64,000 nucleotides of DNA from Bradyrhizobium tropiciagri (GTDB taxonomy: Bacteria > Pseudomonadota > Alphaproteobacteria > Rhizobiales > Xanthobacteraceae): NCBI RefSeq assembly GCF_018130505.1, contig NZ_JAFCKH010000003.1:1-64000 (forward strand), in the 5' to 3' direction. The translations under genes and the position numbers were made by a program. This document shows, in pieces, positions 9,170 through 18,151 of the stretch (position 1 is its first letter; the number at the start of each line of letters is the position of its first letter). The notes beneath the pieces are model-generated. The model did no database searches. It was not told where the DNA came from and was given only the letters and a program-made list of their open reading frames with translations.

Positions 9170-9476
9170 CACGCTTCTCCAGTTGTCTTTTCAATTCGCT
9201 GAGCGCGACAAGTTTCCCGCGCTCGAATTTCCTGATCCACCGCTCACCGATCTGATGGATCGGAACCGGATTGAGATAGTGCAGCTTCTCGCGGCCGTGC
9301 TTGATCGTGGTGACGAGGTTGGCCTCCTCGAGAATCACAAGGTGCTTGGTGACGGCCTGACGCGTCATGTCGAGACCGTCGCAGAGCTCGCCGAGCGTCT
9401 GCCCGTTCTGGTCATGAAGCCGGTCGAGCAGCGTGCGCCGTGAGGCATCCGCGAGTGCTTTGAAGACTTCATCCAT
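9162..9476 (-). CDS. ArsR-family winged-helix regulator
   Basis: A 104-aa one-domain repressor. MDEVFKALADASRRTLLDRL begins the domain, GLDMTRQAVTKHLVILEEANLV holds the recognition helix and REKLHYLNP the wing. No cysteine metal site is visible, so it is unlikely to sense arsenic; the subgroup is the one partnered with SRPBCC genes. The ATG at 9476 is chosen as the start that matches the domain boundary. A perfect palindrome 15 nt upstream of the start is the likely self-operator. Confidence 0.9.
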   Translation of the reverse strand: MDEVFKALADASRRTLLDRLHDQNGQTLGELCDGLDMTRQAVTKHLVILEEANLVTTIKHGREKLHYLNPVPIHQIGERWIRKFERGKLVALSELKRQLEKRDE

Positions 9477-9490
9477 GGTCAGGATAATAG

Positions 9491-9506
9491 GCAACCGAAT
9501 GGTTGC
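9491..9506. promoter_or_regulatory. Palindromic operator GCAACC-GAAT-GGTTGC
   Basis: Perfect 6-bp inverted repeat with a 4-nt centre, immediately upstream of the arsR start. Its size and position fit the operator of an ArsR dimer, giving autorepression of arsR and the three SRPBCC genes. The plus-strand gene starting at 9592 could also be affected. Confidence 0.7.
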
Positions 9507-9591
9507 ATGTCAAGAGCGTGTGTTTGGGCGGTCATTCCGGCGTGCTATGTCACCGGCAGCCAACGCAGATTGGTCAGGGAACACGGGGTGG

Positions 9592-11040
9592 ATGCGCATG
9601 GGTGGTCGCGGTACGGCAGCTTGCTGCACGGTTTTTCTTGTTCTGTTCGCAGGTGTCGCGAGCGCCCAGCCGAAGATCGGCGATCCGCCTGAAGCCTCCA
9701 ACATGAAGCTGGTCGGAACCAGCGACCTGCAGGCGCGCAGCGCCTATCAGCCGACCATTCATCATCAGGGCGACCGCTGGATCGCCTATATCGGCCACCA
9801 CGGCGGCACCGACGCCATTCCCGATCCGGTCAATCCGATGACCGGCAAGGCCGAGCCGAACGGCACCTCGATCGTCGACGTCACCGATCCCGTGCATCCG
9901 AAATATCTGCGGCACATTCCGGGACAGGAAGGCAAATATGAATCCGGCGGCGCACAGATGGTGCGGATCTGCGACGGCAAGGATCTGCCGAAGGGCGATC
10001 GCAACGCGGTCTACATGCTGCGCGCCGTCGGCAGCCAGGGGCATGAGATCTGGAATGTCGCCGATCCGGCCAATCCGGTTCTCGTCACCAAAATCGGCGA
10101 AGGCCTGAAGGACACCCACAAGAGCTTTTGGGAATGCGACACCGGGGTCGCCTACCTGGTCTCGGGTGCGCCGGACTGGCGCACGCGGCGCATGACGCAG
10201 ATCTACGATCTCGCTGATCCCGCCCATCCAGTGAAGATCAGGGATTTCGGCCTGCCCGGGCAGGAGCCCGGTGCGACCGGCGCAGTGCCGACCGAACTGC
10301 ACGGCCCGATATCAACCGGGCCGAAGGGCAACCGCGTCTATTTCGGCTACGGCACCAACAAGGGCGGCTTCCTGCAGATCGTCGACCGCGACAAGCTCTT
10401 GAACGGGCCGAAGGAGCCGACGCCGGATAATCTGAAATTCCCGGAGATCGCGCGGATGCCGCTGTCGGCGATGAACGGCGCGCACACGGTGTTTCCGATG
10501 CCCGGCATGCCGATCGCGGAATTCGCCCACGACAAGGACGGCAAGACCCGCGACATCGTGATGATCGTCGACGAGGCGATCCAGAACGAGTGCGGCGAGG
10601 CGCGCCAGATGGTCTGGTTCGCCGACGTCACCACCGAGGCGCGGCCGATGCTGATCTCGAGCTACACGGTGCCGGAGGCCAGCGGGAACTTCTGCGAGCG
10701 TGGCGGCCGGTTCGGCTCGCATTCGTCGAGCGAGAGCATGGCGCCGGTCTACTACAAGAAGCTCGCCTTCATCGCGTTCTTCAATGCCGGCGTCCGCGCG
10801 CTCGACATCCGCGATCCCTATCATCCGAAGGAAGTCGGCTACTTCATTCCCTCGATCACGGCGGCGACCGACAAGCGCTGCGTCACCATCGACGGGAAGG
10901 AACGCTGCAAGGTCGCGATCCAGACCAACAATGTCGAGACCGACGATCGCGGCTATATCTACGCCGTCGACCGCGCCAACACCGGGCTGCACATTCTCGA
11001 ACTGACCGGCGAAGCGCGCGCCATCGCCGGACTGCCGTGA
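9592..11040 (+). CDS. Exported LVIVD-repeat (beta-propeller-like) protein
   Basis: A 482-aa secreted protein. A signal peptide runs from MRMGGRG to about residue 29 (VASAQPK). The mature part has repeated phrases of the type VDVTDPVHPKYLRHI, WNVADPANPVLVTKI, IYDLADPAHPVKIRD and LDIRDPYHPKEVGYF, which are LVIVD-type repeats predicted to form propeller blades. Four or more blades are visible; cysteines are few. No catalytic motif is recognised. GGGGTGG precedes the ATG. It is followed after 7 nt by a small exported protein, so the pair is probably one unit. Confidence 0.8.
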   Translation: MRMGGRGTAACCTVFLVLFAGVASAQPKIGDPPEASNMKLVGTSDLQARSAYQPTIHHQGDRWIAYIGHHGGTDAIPDPVNPMTGKAEPNGTSIVDVTDPVHPKYLRHIPGQEGKYESGGAQMVRICDGKDLPKGDRNAVYMLRAVGSQGHEIWNVADPANPVLVTKIGEGLKDTHKSFWECDTGVAYLVSGAPDWRTRRMTQIYDLADPAHPVKIRDFGLPGQEPGATGAVPTELHGPISTGPKGNRVYFGYGTNKGGFLQIVDRDKLLNGPKEPTPDNLKFPEIARMPLSAMNGAHTVFPMPGMPIAEFAHDKDGKTRDIVMIVDEAIQNECGEARQMVWFADVTTEARPMLISSYTVPEASGNFCERGGRFGSHSSSESMAPVYYKKLAFIAFFNAGVRALDIRDPYHPKEVGYFIPSITAATDKRCVTIDGKERCKVAIQTNNVETDDRGYIYAVDRANTGLHILELTGEARAIAGLP

Positions 11041-11047
11041 GCGCCCG

Positions 11048-11590
11048 ATGACACGCTCATGGCCGGTCATCGCGGCGATGTTCCTGGCGCTCGGCGGCGT
11101 CTCGGCGCTGGCGGGCTATGAGATGTCGCCTCCGCGAGCCGGCGCGTGGCACGAGATCGCCTGGCCGTTCCCGCGCGACGGCTGGCCCGCCGGCCGCGCC
11201 TTCCGCTGCGGCGAGGCGGATTGCGGTGCGGAGGTCGAGGTTTATCTCCGGCCGAAGCTCGGCTTTTGCAATTGCGATAGCGGCGTTGCCGATGACGACG
11301 AGGTCGATCGGGTCGCCGATGTCGACATGATCAGCCCGCGCTTCACGCCGCTGCGGGCGGGCGAGGTGGTCGATGTTGCCGACATGCGGGGGCGGATCAG
11401 GGCCTACGATCTCGAGATGCCGGAGGGGAAACGCACCGCGATCGGCATCGCCGTGTCGCATCGCTGCGATCTCATGGCGGTGGCCGCGCAGGGCCGGGGC
11501 GATGCGGCGCGGGTGCAGCATGAAGTACTGACGTTCCTGGAGTCGGATGCGTTGAAGCGATGGATGATCGCTGCATTGGAGAACGGCTGA
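11048..11590 (+). CDS. Small exported protein of unknown function
   Basis: A 180-aa protein with a hydrophobic N-terminal segment (residues 5-22) typical of a signal peptide or anchor. The mature part has an unusual cysteine cluster, FRCGEADCGAEVEVY then GFCNCDSG, which could make disulfides or bind metal. It starts 7 nt after the LVIVD gene and is probably translated with it. No family recognised. Confidence 0.75.
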   Translation: MTRSWPVIAAMFLALGGVSALAGYEMSPPRAGAWHEIAWPFPRDGWPAGRAFRCGEADCGAEVEVYLRPKLGFCNCDSGVADDDEVDRVADVDMISPRFTPLRAGEVVDVADMRGRIRAYDLEMPEGKRTAIGIAVSHRCDLMAVAAQGRGDAARVQHEVLTFLESDALKRWMIAALENG

Positions 11591-11600
11591 GCGATGCGCT

Positions 11601-11750
11601 GCTCTTTCACCTCGCCCCGCCTGCGGGGAGAGGTCGCCGCGCACTTGCGCGGCGGGTGAGGGGGTGCAGGTCTACGGCTCGCGCCACCTGGCGGAGAGAG
11701 CCCCTCACCCCAACCCTCTCCCCGTGAAGGACGGGGAGAGGGAGCGAACC
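11601..11750. repeat. Intergenic palindromic repeat (CTCGCCCCGC...CTCTCCCCG type)
   Basis: Two hairpin-forming modules: cctgcggggagaggtcgccg with ggcgggtgagggggt, then ccctctccccgtgaaggacggggagaggg. The second is a near-perfect inverted repeat. A shortened relative (cgcaagcgggagaggcgaag) lies at 48459-48478. Typical dispersed intergenic repeat between two plus-strand genes. Confidence 0.7.
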
Positions 11751-11804
11751 GCTTCCATGTTCGCCTCTCGCATGCATAATGTCAGGACCAACCGGAAGAG
11801 CCCC

Positions 11805-12422
11805 ATGTCCCTGCAAGCCTATCTCGCCTTCGTCGCCGCCTGCATTGCGCTGGCGCTGCTGCCTGGTCCGATCGTCACCATGGTGATCGCCAACGGCCTG
11901 CGCTACGGCACGCGTGCGGCGATGATCAACGTGCTCGGCGCGCAGGCGGGGCTGGCGATCGTGATCGGCATCGTCGCGGTCGGCCTGACCTCGCTGATGG
12001 CGACCATGGGCTACTGGTTCGACTGGGTGCGCTTCGCCGGCGCCGCCTATCTGGTCTGGCTCGGCTACAAGCTGATCCGCGCCCCGGTCGAGGGCGTCAG
12101 CACCGACGAGCCGCTGGCGCCGCCGCGCGGCGGCTTCTTCCTGCAGGGTTTTCTGGTGCTGCTCTCGAACCCGAAGGTGCTGGTGTTCTTCGGCGCCTTC
12201 ATCCCGCAATTCATGGACATGGACAAGCCGCACATCCCGCAGGTCGCGCTGCTCGGCATCACCTTCATGGCGACCGCGGTGCTGACCGACGGTGCCTACG
12301 CACTGGCGGCCGGCCGCGCCCGGAAGTTCTTCTCCAAGGAGCGGACGCGTCTGATGTCGCGCATCTCCGGCGGCTTCATGATCGGCGGCGGCATCTGGCT
12401 GGCGCTGACGCGGGCACGCTGA
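11805..12422 (+). CDS. LysE-family exporter (amino-acid/metabolite efflux)
   Basis: A 205-aa inner-membrane protein with six hydrophobic stretches. The N-terminal ALLPGPIVTMVIANGLRYG and the middle LLVLLSNPKVLVFFGAFIPQF segments are LysE/RhtB signatures. The frame is open further upstream through the repeat, but the ATG at 11805 with GGAAGAG upstream gives the usual family length. Substrate unknown. A second LysE-type gene lies at 59433. Confidence 0.92.
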   Translation: MSLQAYLAFVAACIALALLPGPIVTMVIANGLRYGTRAAMINVLGAQAGLAIVIGIVAVGLTSLMATMGYWFDWVRFAGAAYLVWLGYKLIRAPVEGVSTDEPLAPPRGGFFLQGFLVLLSNPKVLVFFGAFIPQFMDMDKPHIPQVALLGITFMATAVLTDGAYALAAGRARKFFSKERTRLMSRISGGFMIGGGIWLALTRAR

Positions 12423-12434
12423 GTCCGCTGCAGT

Positions 12435-13358
12435 CTACGCCGTAATCCGCTCCACCACGTCGCGCACCAGGCCCTTCAGCAGGTCGAGCTTGTAGCCGGT
12501 CATCGGCAGCGGCCTTGCGCCCGACGTCGCGAGCTCGGCAGCCTGCGCGATGGTGGCCGCATCGGCCGGCTTGCCCCGCAGCGCTGCCTCGCATGCCGTC
12601 AGCCGCAGCGGCACCGGGGCGATGCCGCCGGCGCAGATATGAATCTGCTGGAAGCTGCCGCCCGACAGCACCGCCCGTACGCAGATCTCGACCAGCGGCC
12701 ATTCCGCATGTGTCCGGCTGATGGCGCGCTTGTAGAGCGCGCGTTCGCCGGCGAGCGGGGCGGGGAGCTCGATCCGCTCGATCCGCTCACTGGTTCCAAG
12801 CAGATTGTCGGCGCTGCCGTTGCTGCCATCGCCGAGCAACTCGGGGATCGACAGCCCGCGGCGGTAGCCCGTGCTCACGCTCGCATCATAGGCCAACAGC
12901 GCCATCGCCATCGTCGACGGATGCGGCGCCACGCACGGGCCGAGATCGAACGCGACGTGATAGAGATGATTGCCTGATCGCGCCGGGCAATCGGAGCCGC
13001 CCTTCTTCAGGCAGGCGATCTGCGGATTGCGGAAGTACCAGCAGCGCGAGCGCTGGGCGAGATTGCCGCCGAGCGTCGCGAGTTGCCGGATCTGCGGCGT
13101 CGCGAGGCCCTGCGCGGCGGCGGCGAGGCCGGGATAGGCCTGCGCGATCCGCCGGTCGGAAGCGATCGCCGCGATCGCGGTCAGCGCGCCGATGCGGGCG
13201 GAGCCGTCCGCGGCCCAGTCGATCCCGAGCATGTCGGGACCGGCGTCGAGGTCTATGATCGGCCCGCACGACACGCCGCTGCGGCGGCGTTCGGACAGGT
13301 CGGTGCCGGCGGCACGGAATTCGGGCACGGTCGTCGTCACGGCGGTTGCGGCGCTCAT
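12435..13358 (-). CDS. Molybdenum hydroxylase FAD-binding subunit (CoxM/XdhB-type)
   Basis: A 307-aa FAD subunit: TLGGNLAQRSRCWYFR holds the second flavin-contact loop, and the C-terminal half carries the CO-dehydrogenase flavoprotein domain. It passes electrons from the iron-sulfur centres to an acceptor. Its start overlaps the stop of the upstream catalytic gene by four nt (ATGA). A cysteine-rich insert (CWYFRNPQIACLKKGGSDC) is characteristic of one subset of this family. Cytoplasmic unless carried with its partner. Confidence 0.9.
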   Translation of the reverse strand: MSAATAVTTTVPEFRAAGTDLSERRRSGVSCGPIIDLDAGPDMLGIDWAADGSARIGALTAIAAIASDRRIAQAYPGLAAAAQGLATPQIRQLATLGGNLAQRSRCWYFRNPQIACLKKGGSDCPARSGNHLYHVAFDLGPCVAPHPSTMAMALLAYDASVSTGYRRGLSIPELLGDGSNGSADNLLGTSERIERIELPAPLAGERALYKRAISRTHAEWPLVEICVRAVLSGGSFQQIHICAGGIAPVPLRLTACEAALRGKPADAATIAQAAELATSGARPLPMTGYKLDLLKGLVRDVVERITA

Positions 13359-16036
13359 GCGGCGGCCCTCCCTTTCAGCGCGGCGAGGATGCGGTCAGGC
13401 CGGATCGGAATCTCCGTGAGGCGGACTCCGATCGCGTTGTGGATCGCGTTCGCCACCGCGGGCGAGGTCGGCACCGTCGCCACCTCGCCGATGCCGACGC
13501 TGTTGCCGAGCACATGGTCGAAGCCCGCCTCGTCGAAATGCACGTCGATGGCGGGCGTGTCGGCGATCCCGGGGATGCGATAATCCTCCATCCCTCCGGT
13601 CAGCACATCGCCACTGCGCGGATCAAGCTCGCGCGCCTCATAGAGCGCGTAGCCGAGGCCCTGGATCACCGAACCGCAAGCCTGGCTGTGCGCCAGCACC
13701 GGGGCTGCGACCTTGCCGATGGCAAGGCCGGTGTGCACGTTGAGCACGCGCACATGGCCGAGCCAGGTGTCGACCTCGACCTCGATCACCTGCACCGAGC
13801 TCGGCACGCCGGCGCCGATCACGATGTTGGACATGCGGCGCATCATCCAGCCGAAGATGATGCCGATGAAGCCGACCTCGCGCAGCGGCGAGCGGATGCC
13901 GGGCGCGGTGTTCTTGCCGTCCTCGCCGCGGGTCTCCGTGATGGCCATGTCGGGGGCGCGCGCGATCAGCTCGCGCCATGGCGCATTGGAGCCGGGCGCG
14001 GGTTTTCGCGTCGCCTGTTCGAGGATCGCCGTCTTCAGCTTGCGCACGGCCAGCAGCGTCGGCGGCAGCACCGATGCGGTGACGCGGCTGCCGCCGGAGC
14101 CGGGTCCTTCCGGCAGCGATGAATCGCCGATCCGCACCTCGATGTCGCCGGGCTCCAGATCGAACTCGCGCGCGACAGTCTCGGCGATCACGCTACGGGT
14201 GCCGGTGCCGATATCCTGCGTCGCCGTGCTCGCGACGATGCGGCCGCCCCTGACCGCGACCTCGACCTTCACCTTGGGCTGCCAGAGATAGAGCCAATAG
14301 CCGCTCGCGATCCCGACGCCGCGGCGATAGCGGCCGCTCTGCGCGGCGGGCCGGTTGCGCCAGACGTCGAGCCCGGCGGCCCAGTCATAGAGCCGCTGGC
14401 GGTTGGGATCGGGATCCCAGCGCTTGCGCAGCGCGATCGGGTCGACGCCGAGCCGCAGCGCGGCCTCGTCGACCGCCTGCTCGACCGCAAACGCCATCGG
14501 CGGCCCGCCGGGGCCGCGGAACGGCGCGCCCGGCGGCAGATTGCTGATGACGTCGAAGTCGGAGAGATCCTTGGCCTCGGCGGGATAGATCAGCCGCGCC
14601 AGCCCTGCGATCGTCGAACTGGTCGCCGCGCCGGTGTCGGCATGTGCGATGACGGAGAGCGCCTTCAGCCCGCCTTGCTCGGACGGCAGCAGCGCGACCT
14701 TCATCTCGGCGGCCGGCCGATATCCGGCGACCGACAGCTCCTCGTGCCGGTCGTAGGCGACCCTGACTGGCACCTTCGCTGCGCGTGCGAGCTCGACCGC
14801 GGCGATCGTCTCCGCGCCCATGCCGCCCTTTGAGCCGAAGCCGCCGCCGACATGGTCGGCGATCACGCGGACCTTGTCGTGATCGAGCTTGAACCGCTTG
14901 GCGATCTGCTCCTTGAGATGAAACACCCACTGCGACGAGGCGTGCACGGTCAGCCGGTCGCCGTCGAAACGCGCCACCGCGGCATGCGGTTCGAGGCAGG
15001 CGTGCTGCTGCGTGCCGGTGCGAAACGTTGCTTCCACCAACAGCCGGTTGCCGGCCTGGCGCGCCTCGTTGACCCAGCTGCGCGCCTTGCCGGCGCGGTG
15101 GGCGAACACCGAGGTCGGTCCGCGAACGTTCTGTTTCCAGGGCGCGGGCCCGCCGGCGCCCTCCGAGATATTGCCCGCGCGCTTGCGGTTCGCCTTGTCG
15201 AACACGACAGGCGCATCATCCTTGCGTCCGGCGTCGAGCCCGATCACCGACGGCAGGCGTTCGTAGCTTACCTTGATCGCGGCAAGCGCCGCCAGCGCGG
15301 TTCTGCGGTCCTTCGCCGCGACCGCCGCGATCGGCTCGCCGACATAGCGCACGACATTGTCGTCGCTGAGCAACGACACTGCGGCAACGCCGGGCAGTGC
15401 GCGCGCCGGCGCCAGATCCAGCGCGCCGATCCGCGCATGCGCCTCGCGCGAGCGCAGGATCACGCCCTCGAGCTGGCCGTCATGGCTGATGTCGACGGTG
15501 TATTTCGCGGCGCCGGTCACCTTGTCGCGCGCCTCGAGGCGCGGCGCTGCGACATTGTCGCCGTCGAAGCGGCCGGCGCAGGCATCCGCTACGGCGCGAA
15601 AGATCCCGTCATAGGCGCCGCAGCGGCAGAGGTGGCCCGACAGCGCCGCGCCGATCTCCTCGCGGGACGGCACGGCCGTCCCCCGTGACGCGCGCCAGCC
15701 GTCGCAGAACGCGGCGGCCTCCACGATGAAGCCCGGCGTGCAGAAGCCGCACTGCAGCGCGTCATGCGCCATGAACGCCTTCTGCACCGGATGCAGGCCG
15801 GCAGCGCCGATGCCTTCGACCGTCGTCACCGATCTGCCGGCGGCAGCGCGGGCCGGCATCAGGCAGCTCGCGATCGGCACTCCGTCGACCAGCACCGTGC
15901 AGGCGCCGCAGACGCCGGCGCCGCAGACCAGCTTGGTTCCGGTCAGCTTGAGCTGGTCGCGCACCGCATCGATGAGCAATGCATCGGGGTCGTCCGGCAA
16001 CGGCTCGACGCGGCCGTTGATGGTCATCGTGCTCAT
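13355..16036 (-). CDS. Molybdenum hydroxylase: fused [2Fe-2S] and molybdopterin-binding subunits
   Basis: An 893-aa xanthine-dehydrogenase/aldehyde-oxidoreductase-type enzyme. Residues 1-155 carry both iron-sulfur centres: C38/C43/C46/C58 (plant ferredoxin type) and C96/C99/C137/C139. From about residue 165 comes the molybdopterin domain, with GGGFGSKGG, RGPGGP and catalytic E851 in GIGE. In most bacteria these are two polypeptides; here the fusion is continuous. Third in tetR-XDH-FAD order, each pair overlapping by four nt. Substrate unknown, probably an aldehyde or N-heterocycle. Confidence 0.92.
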   Translation of the reverse strand: MSTMTINGRVEPLPDDPDALLIDAVRDQLKLTGTKLVCGAGVCGACTVLVDGVPIASCLMPARAAAGRSVTTVEGIGAAGLHPVQKAFMAHDALQCGFCTPGFIVEAAAFCDGWRASRGTAVPSREEIGAALSGHLCRCGAYDGIFRAVADACAGRFDGDNVAAPRLEARDKVTGAAKYTVDISHDGQLEGVILRSREAHARIGALDLAPARALPGVAAVSLLSDDNVVRYVGEPIAAVAAKDRRTALAALAAIKVSYERLPSVIGLDAGRKDDAPVVFDKANRKRAGNISEGAGGPAPWKQNVRGPTSVFAHRAGKARSWVNEARQAGNRLLVEATFRTGTQQHACLEPHAAVARFDGDRLTVHASSQWVFHLKEQIAKRFKLDHDKVRVIADHVGGGFGSKGGMGAETIAAVELARAAKVPVRVAYDRHEELSVAGYRPAAEMKVALLPSEQGGLKALSVIAHADTGAATSSTIAGLARLIYPAEAKDLSDFDVISNLPPGAPFRGPGGPPMAFAVEQAVDEAALRLGVDPIALRKRWDPDPNRQRLYDWAAGLDVWRNRPAAQSGRYRRGVGIASGYWLYLWQPKVKVEVAVRGGRIVASTATQDIGTGTRSVIAETVAREFDLEPGDIEVRIGDSSLPEGPGSGGSRVTASVLPPTLLAVRKLKTAILEQATRKPAPGSNAPWRELIARAPDMAITETRGEDGKNTAPGIRSPLREVGFIGIIFGWMMRRMSNIVIGAGVPSSVQVIEVEVDTWLGHVRVLNVHTGLAIGKVAAPVLAHSQACGSVIQGLGYALYEARELDPRSGDVLTGGMEDYRIPGIADTPAIDVHFDEAGFDHVLGNSVGIGEVATVPTSPAVANAIHNAIGVRLTEIPIRPDRILAALKGRAAA

Positions 16037-16692
16037 GGAGATCCTCCAGCTTTGCTCCGTGACGGCTTCTTCCTCGCCGCTGCCTTACGGGCGGGCGGCC
16101 TTCGTTTCGGCACGGCGCCGGCGCAGAGCGCCCGCACCATCAGTGCCATGTCCTTCAGGAACGCATCGGCCGGCTGCATCGCCGGATGCTGCGACTTCGA
16201 TCCATGTACCGCCATCTCGACCAGCCGCGCGAATTCGGCCGGCGACATGCCCTCCGGCAGCGCAAGCTGCAGCCTGCGCGCGGTCCGCGCGACGGTCGCG
16301 ACCAGGCCTTCGGCATAAACAGCCGAATATTTCTGGTAGAGGTCGCGCGCCTGCACGAGGTGCTCGGAATACAATTCCTCGATATGCGGCGAGCCGTCGA
16401 ACGAGGCGATCACCGTTCGCATCCGCGCCGTCATGCCGGCGACGAGGATGTCGGCGAGCGTGCCGCCCTCCTGCTCCGCCTCGTTGATCGCGGACTTTTC
16501 GGCGGCGATCGCGCTCTCATGCACGCGCTCGATCACGGCGCGAAACAGCGCTTCCCGCGATTCGAAATGATGATAGAGCGCCTGCCGCGTCAGGCCGGCG
16601 GCTTCGGCCACCTGCTCGATCGAGGAGCGGCGAAAGCCGTGCCGGCGAAACACCAGCATCGTCGCGTCGAGAATGCGGGTTTTCGGTCCCAT
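16033..16692 (-). CDS. TetR-family transcriptional regulator
   Basis: A 219-aa regulator. The helix-turn-helix lies near residues 20-45 (SSIEQVAEAAGLTRQALYHHFESREALF); the rest is an effector-binding domain. The C-terminus is basic (RKAAARKKPSRSK). Its last four nt overlap the start of the molybdenum hydroxylase gene, so regulator and enzyme are one operon. The ATG at 16692 abuts the operator; a GTG at 16716 is an alternative start. No ribosome-binding site is seen for either, so a leaderless message is possible. Confidence 0.88.
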   Translation of the reverse strand: MGPKTRILDATMLVFRRHGFRRSSIEQVAEAAGLTRQALYHHFESREALFRAVIERVHESAIAAEKSAINEAEQEGGTLADILVAGMTARMRTVIASFDGSPHIEELYSEHLVQARDLYQKYSAVYAEGLVATVARTARRLQLALPEGMSPAEFARLVEMAVHGSKSQHPAMQPADAFLKDMALMVRALCAGAVPKRRPPARKAAARKKPSRSKAGGSP

Positions 16693-16709
16693 TTGTCGAA
16701 TTTGACAAA
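16692..16709. promoter_or_regulatory. Palindrome TTTGTC-GAATTT-GACAAA at the tetR start
   Basis: Perfect 6-bp arms with a 6-nt centre, overlapping the first base of the tetR start codon. A TTGACA hexamer on the minus strand at 16721-16726 would be the -35 box, putting the palindrome over the -10 region. This fits autorepression of the tetR-hydroxylase operon. Confidence 0.65.
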
Positions 16710-16910
16710 TTGGCACAAACTGTCAAATCTCGATTTGGTGAAGGTGCCCTGTCACCGGCGTGCGGCGACGGAGATCGAAACGCCGCCAGCCTGTCGCGCC
16801 CGCAAACCGGGCGGACGTCGCTGACGTTGCTCGTCTTTCGGCGGTTGATACGCGACGGTGCGATGCCGCTTGCGCCGATGCGGGCAGGGCGGAAGTTATG
16901 TCAGCGTGTC

Positions 16911-17828
16911 TTACGGAACGCGGTGGGTCTCGCGGCGCCATACCGCCGGGCTGACGCCGACCACGGCGGTAAACACCCGCGTGAAGTGGCTCTGATTGGC
17001 GAACCCCGCGGCGATTGCGATCTCGGACAGCGGCACGTCGCGAACCGTCATCAGCTCCTTGGCGACCTTCACGCGTTGGCGCAGCAGCCATTGATGCGGC
17101 GGCAGGCCGGTCGAGGCGCGGAAGGCGCGCGAGAAATGGCTGACCGAGAGGTCGAACTCGGCCGCGATCTGCTTGAGCTGCAGCTTGCCGCCGAGGTCGG
17201 CCTCGAGCCGCTCGCAGGCCTGCCTCGTCTGCCAATTGGCGAGGCCGCCACGCGGCTGCGCCCTCACGCTCCGCAGTCCGCCATAGCTCTGTGCGACGTG
17301 GGCGGTGAGGGCGAGCATCATATGGTCGACGAACAGCTGGTTGGTTTCCTCCGGCCGGCGCAGCGCTTCGCGCAAGGAGGCGCCGAGATGACGCATCACG
17401 CCGTCGTCATAGCCGATGCCCGCCTGGTATTCGAGTTCATCGATACGCCGCGCGCCGGCCTGTTTCGCAATGTCGTCGAGGGCCGAGCGCGGCAGGTAGA
17501 AGAAGAGCGAATGGATCGGCTTGTCGATCACGTAGCGCGGATCACGCTTCAGGTCGTACAGATAGGTCGCGCCGCTGCGGATATCCGACTTGATGACGCA
17601 GCGGCCGTCCTCCCAGCACTCGCAAGCGGCGTAGTCGCGAAACTTGAGGCTGACGAGATAGGCGTCGTCGGCGGGCAGCGAGCCGGAGAGATCGCGCACC
17701 GGCGCATCGTTGCGGATCTCGGTGACCGCGAGCTCGGCGCTGCGCAGCGAGCGCGTGATCAGGACCGGTGCATCGGTCAGCTGCAGCGGCTGCCCGAGCC
17801 TCCGTCCATAGACGCCCGTCTGTGCCAT
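16911..17828 (-). CDS. AraC-family regulator
   Basis: A 305-aa regulator. The last 100 residues hold two helix-turn-helix motifs (LKQIAAEFDLSVSHFSRAF and LSEIAIAAGFANQSHFTRVF). The N-terminal two thirds is a ligand domain of unknown specificity. The only ATG matching the family start is at 17828 (MAQTGVYG); the longer frame begins with TTG. It is divergent from a second AraC gene at 18152. Confidence 0.9.
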   Translation of the reverse strand: MAQTGVYGRRLGQPLQLTDAPVLITRSLRSAELAVTEIRNDAPVRDLSGSLPADDAYLVSLKFRDYAACECWEDGRCVIKSDIRSGATYLYDLKRDPRYVIDKPIHSLFFYLPRSALDDIAKQAGARRIDELEYQAGIGYDDGVMRHLGASLREALRRPEETNQLFVDHMMLALTAHVAQSYGGLRSVRAQPRGGLANWQTRQACERLEADLGGKLQLKQIAAEFDLSVSHFSRAFRASTGLPPHQWLLRQRVKVAKELMTVRDVPLSEIAIAAGFANQSHFTRVFTAVVGVSPAVWRRETHRVP

Positions 17829-18151
17829 TTCGAGGATTTCCGTCCGTGAAGTCCAACCCGCCACACCGTTGGCCGGCCGCAGAGGTGATAGCTCATTGTC
17901 AGGAATCGGCAAGATGCCGTCGCGCGATGGCAAGACGTTCCGCGCCGCCGATCACGGCAACGCGATTTCGGAGCGATTTCAAGGTGCTTGGCGCGCTCCG
18001 AGGCGCAGAATGTCGCAGCCGCGAGCGATAGCAGAAATGGACAAAACGTGGGCGTTTCAGGAAAGACGCCCGCCATGCGCGGCGTCTACTGCTCACGCCG
18101 ACAGTTCGCGCCTCATGGGTCGAGAGACCGGTCCGCAAGGGGAGTGAGCGC
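17829..18151. other. Divergent promoter region between two AraC genes
   Basis: 323 nt without a supported gene. It must contain the promoters of both AraC genes. GGGGAG precedes the plus-strand start at 18152. No clean palindrome or riboswitch was found by eye. Confidence 0.5.
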
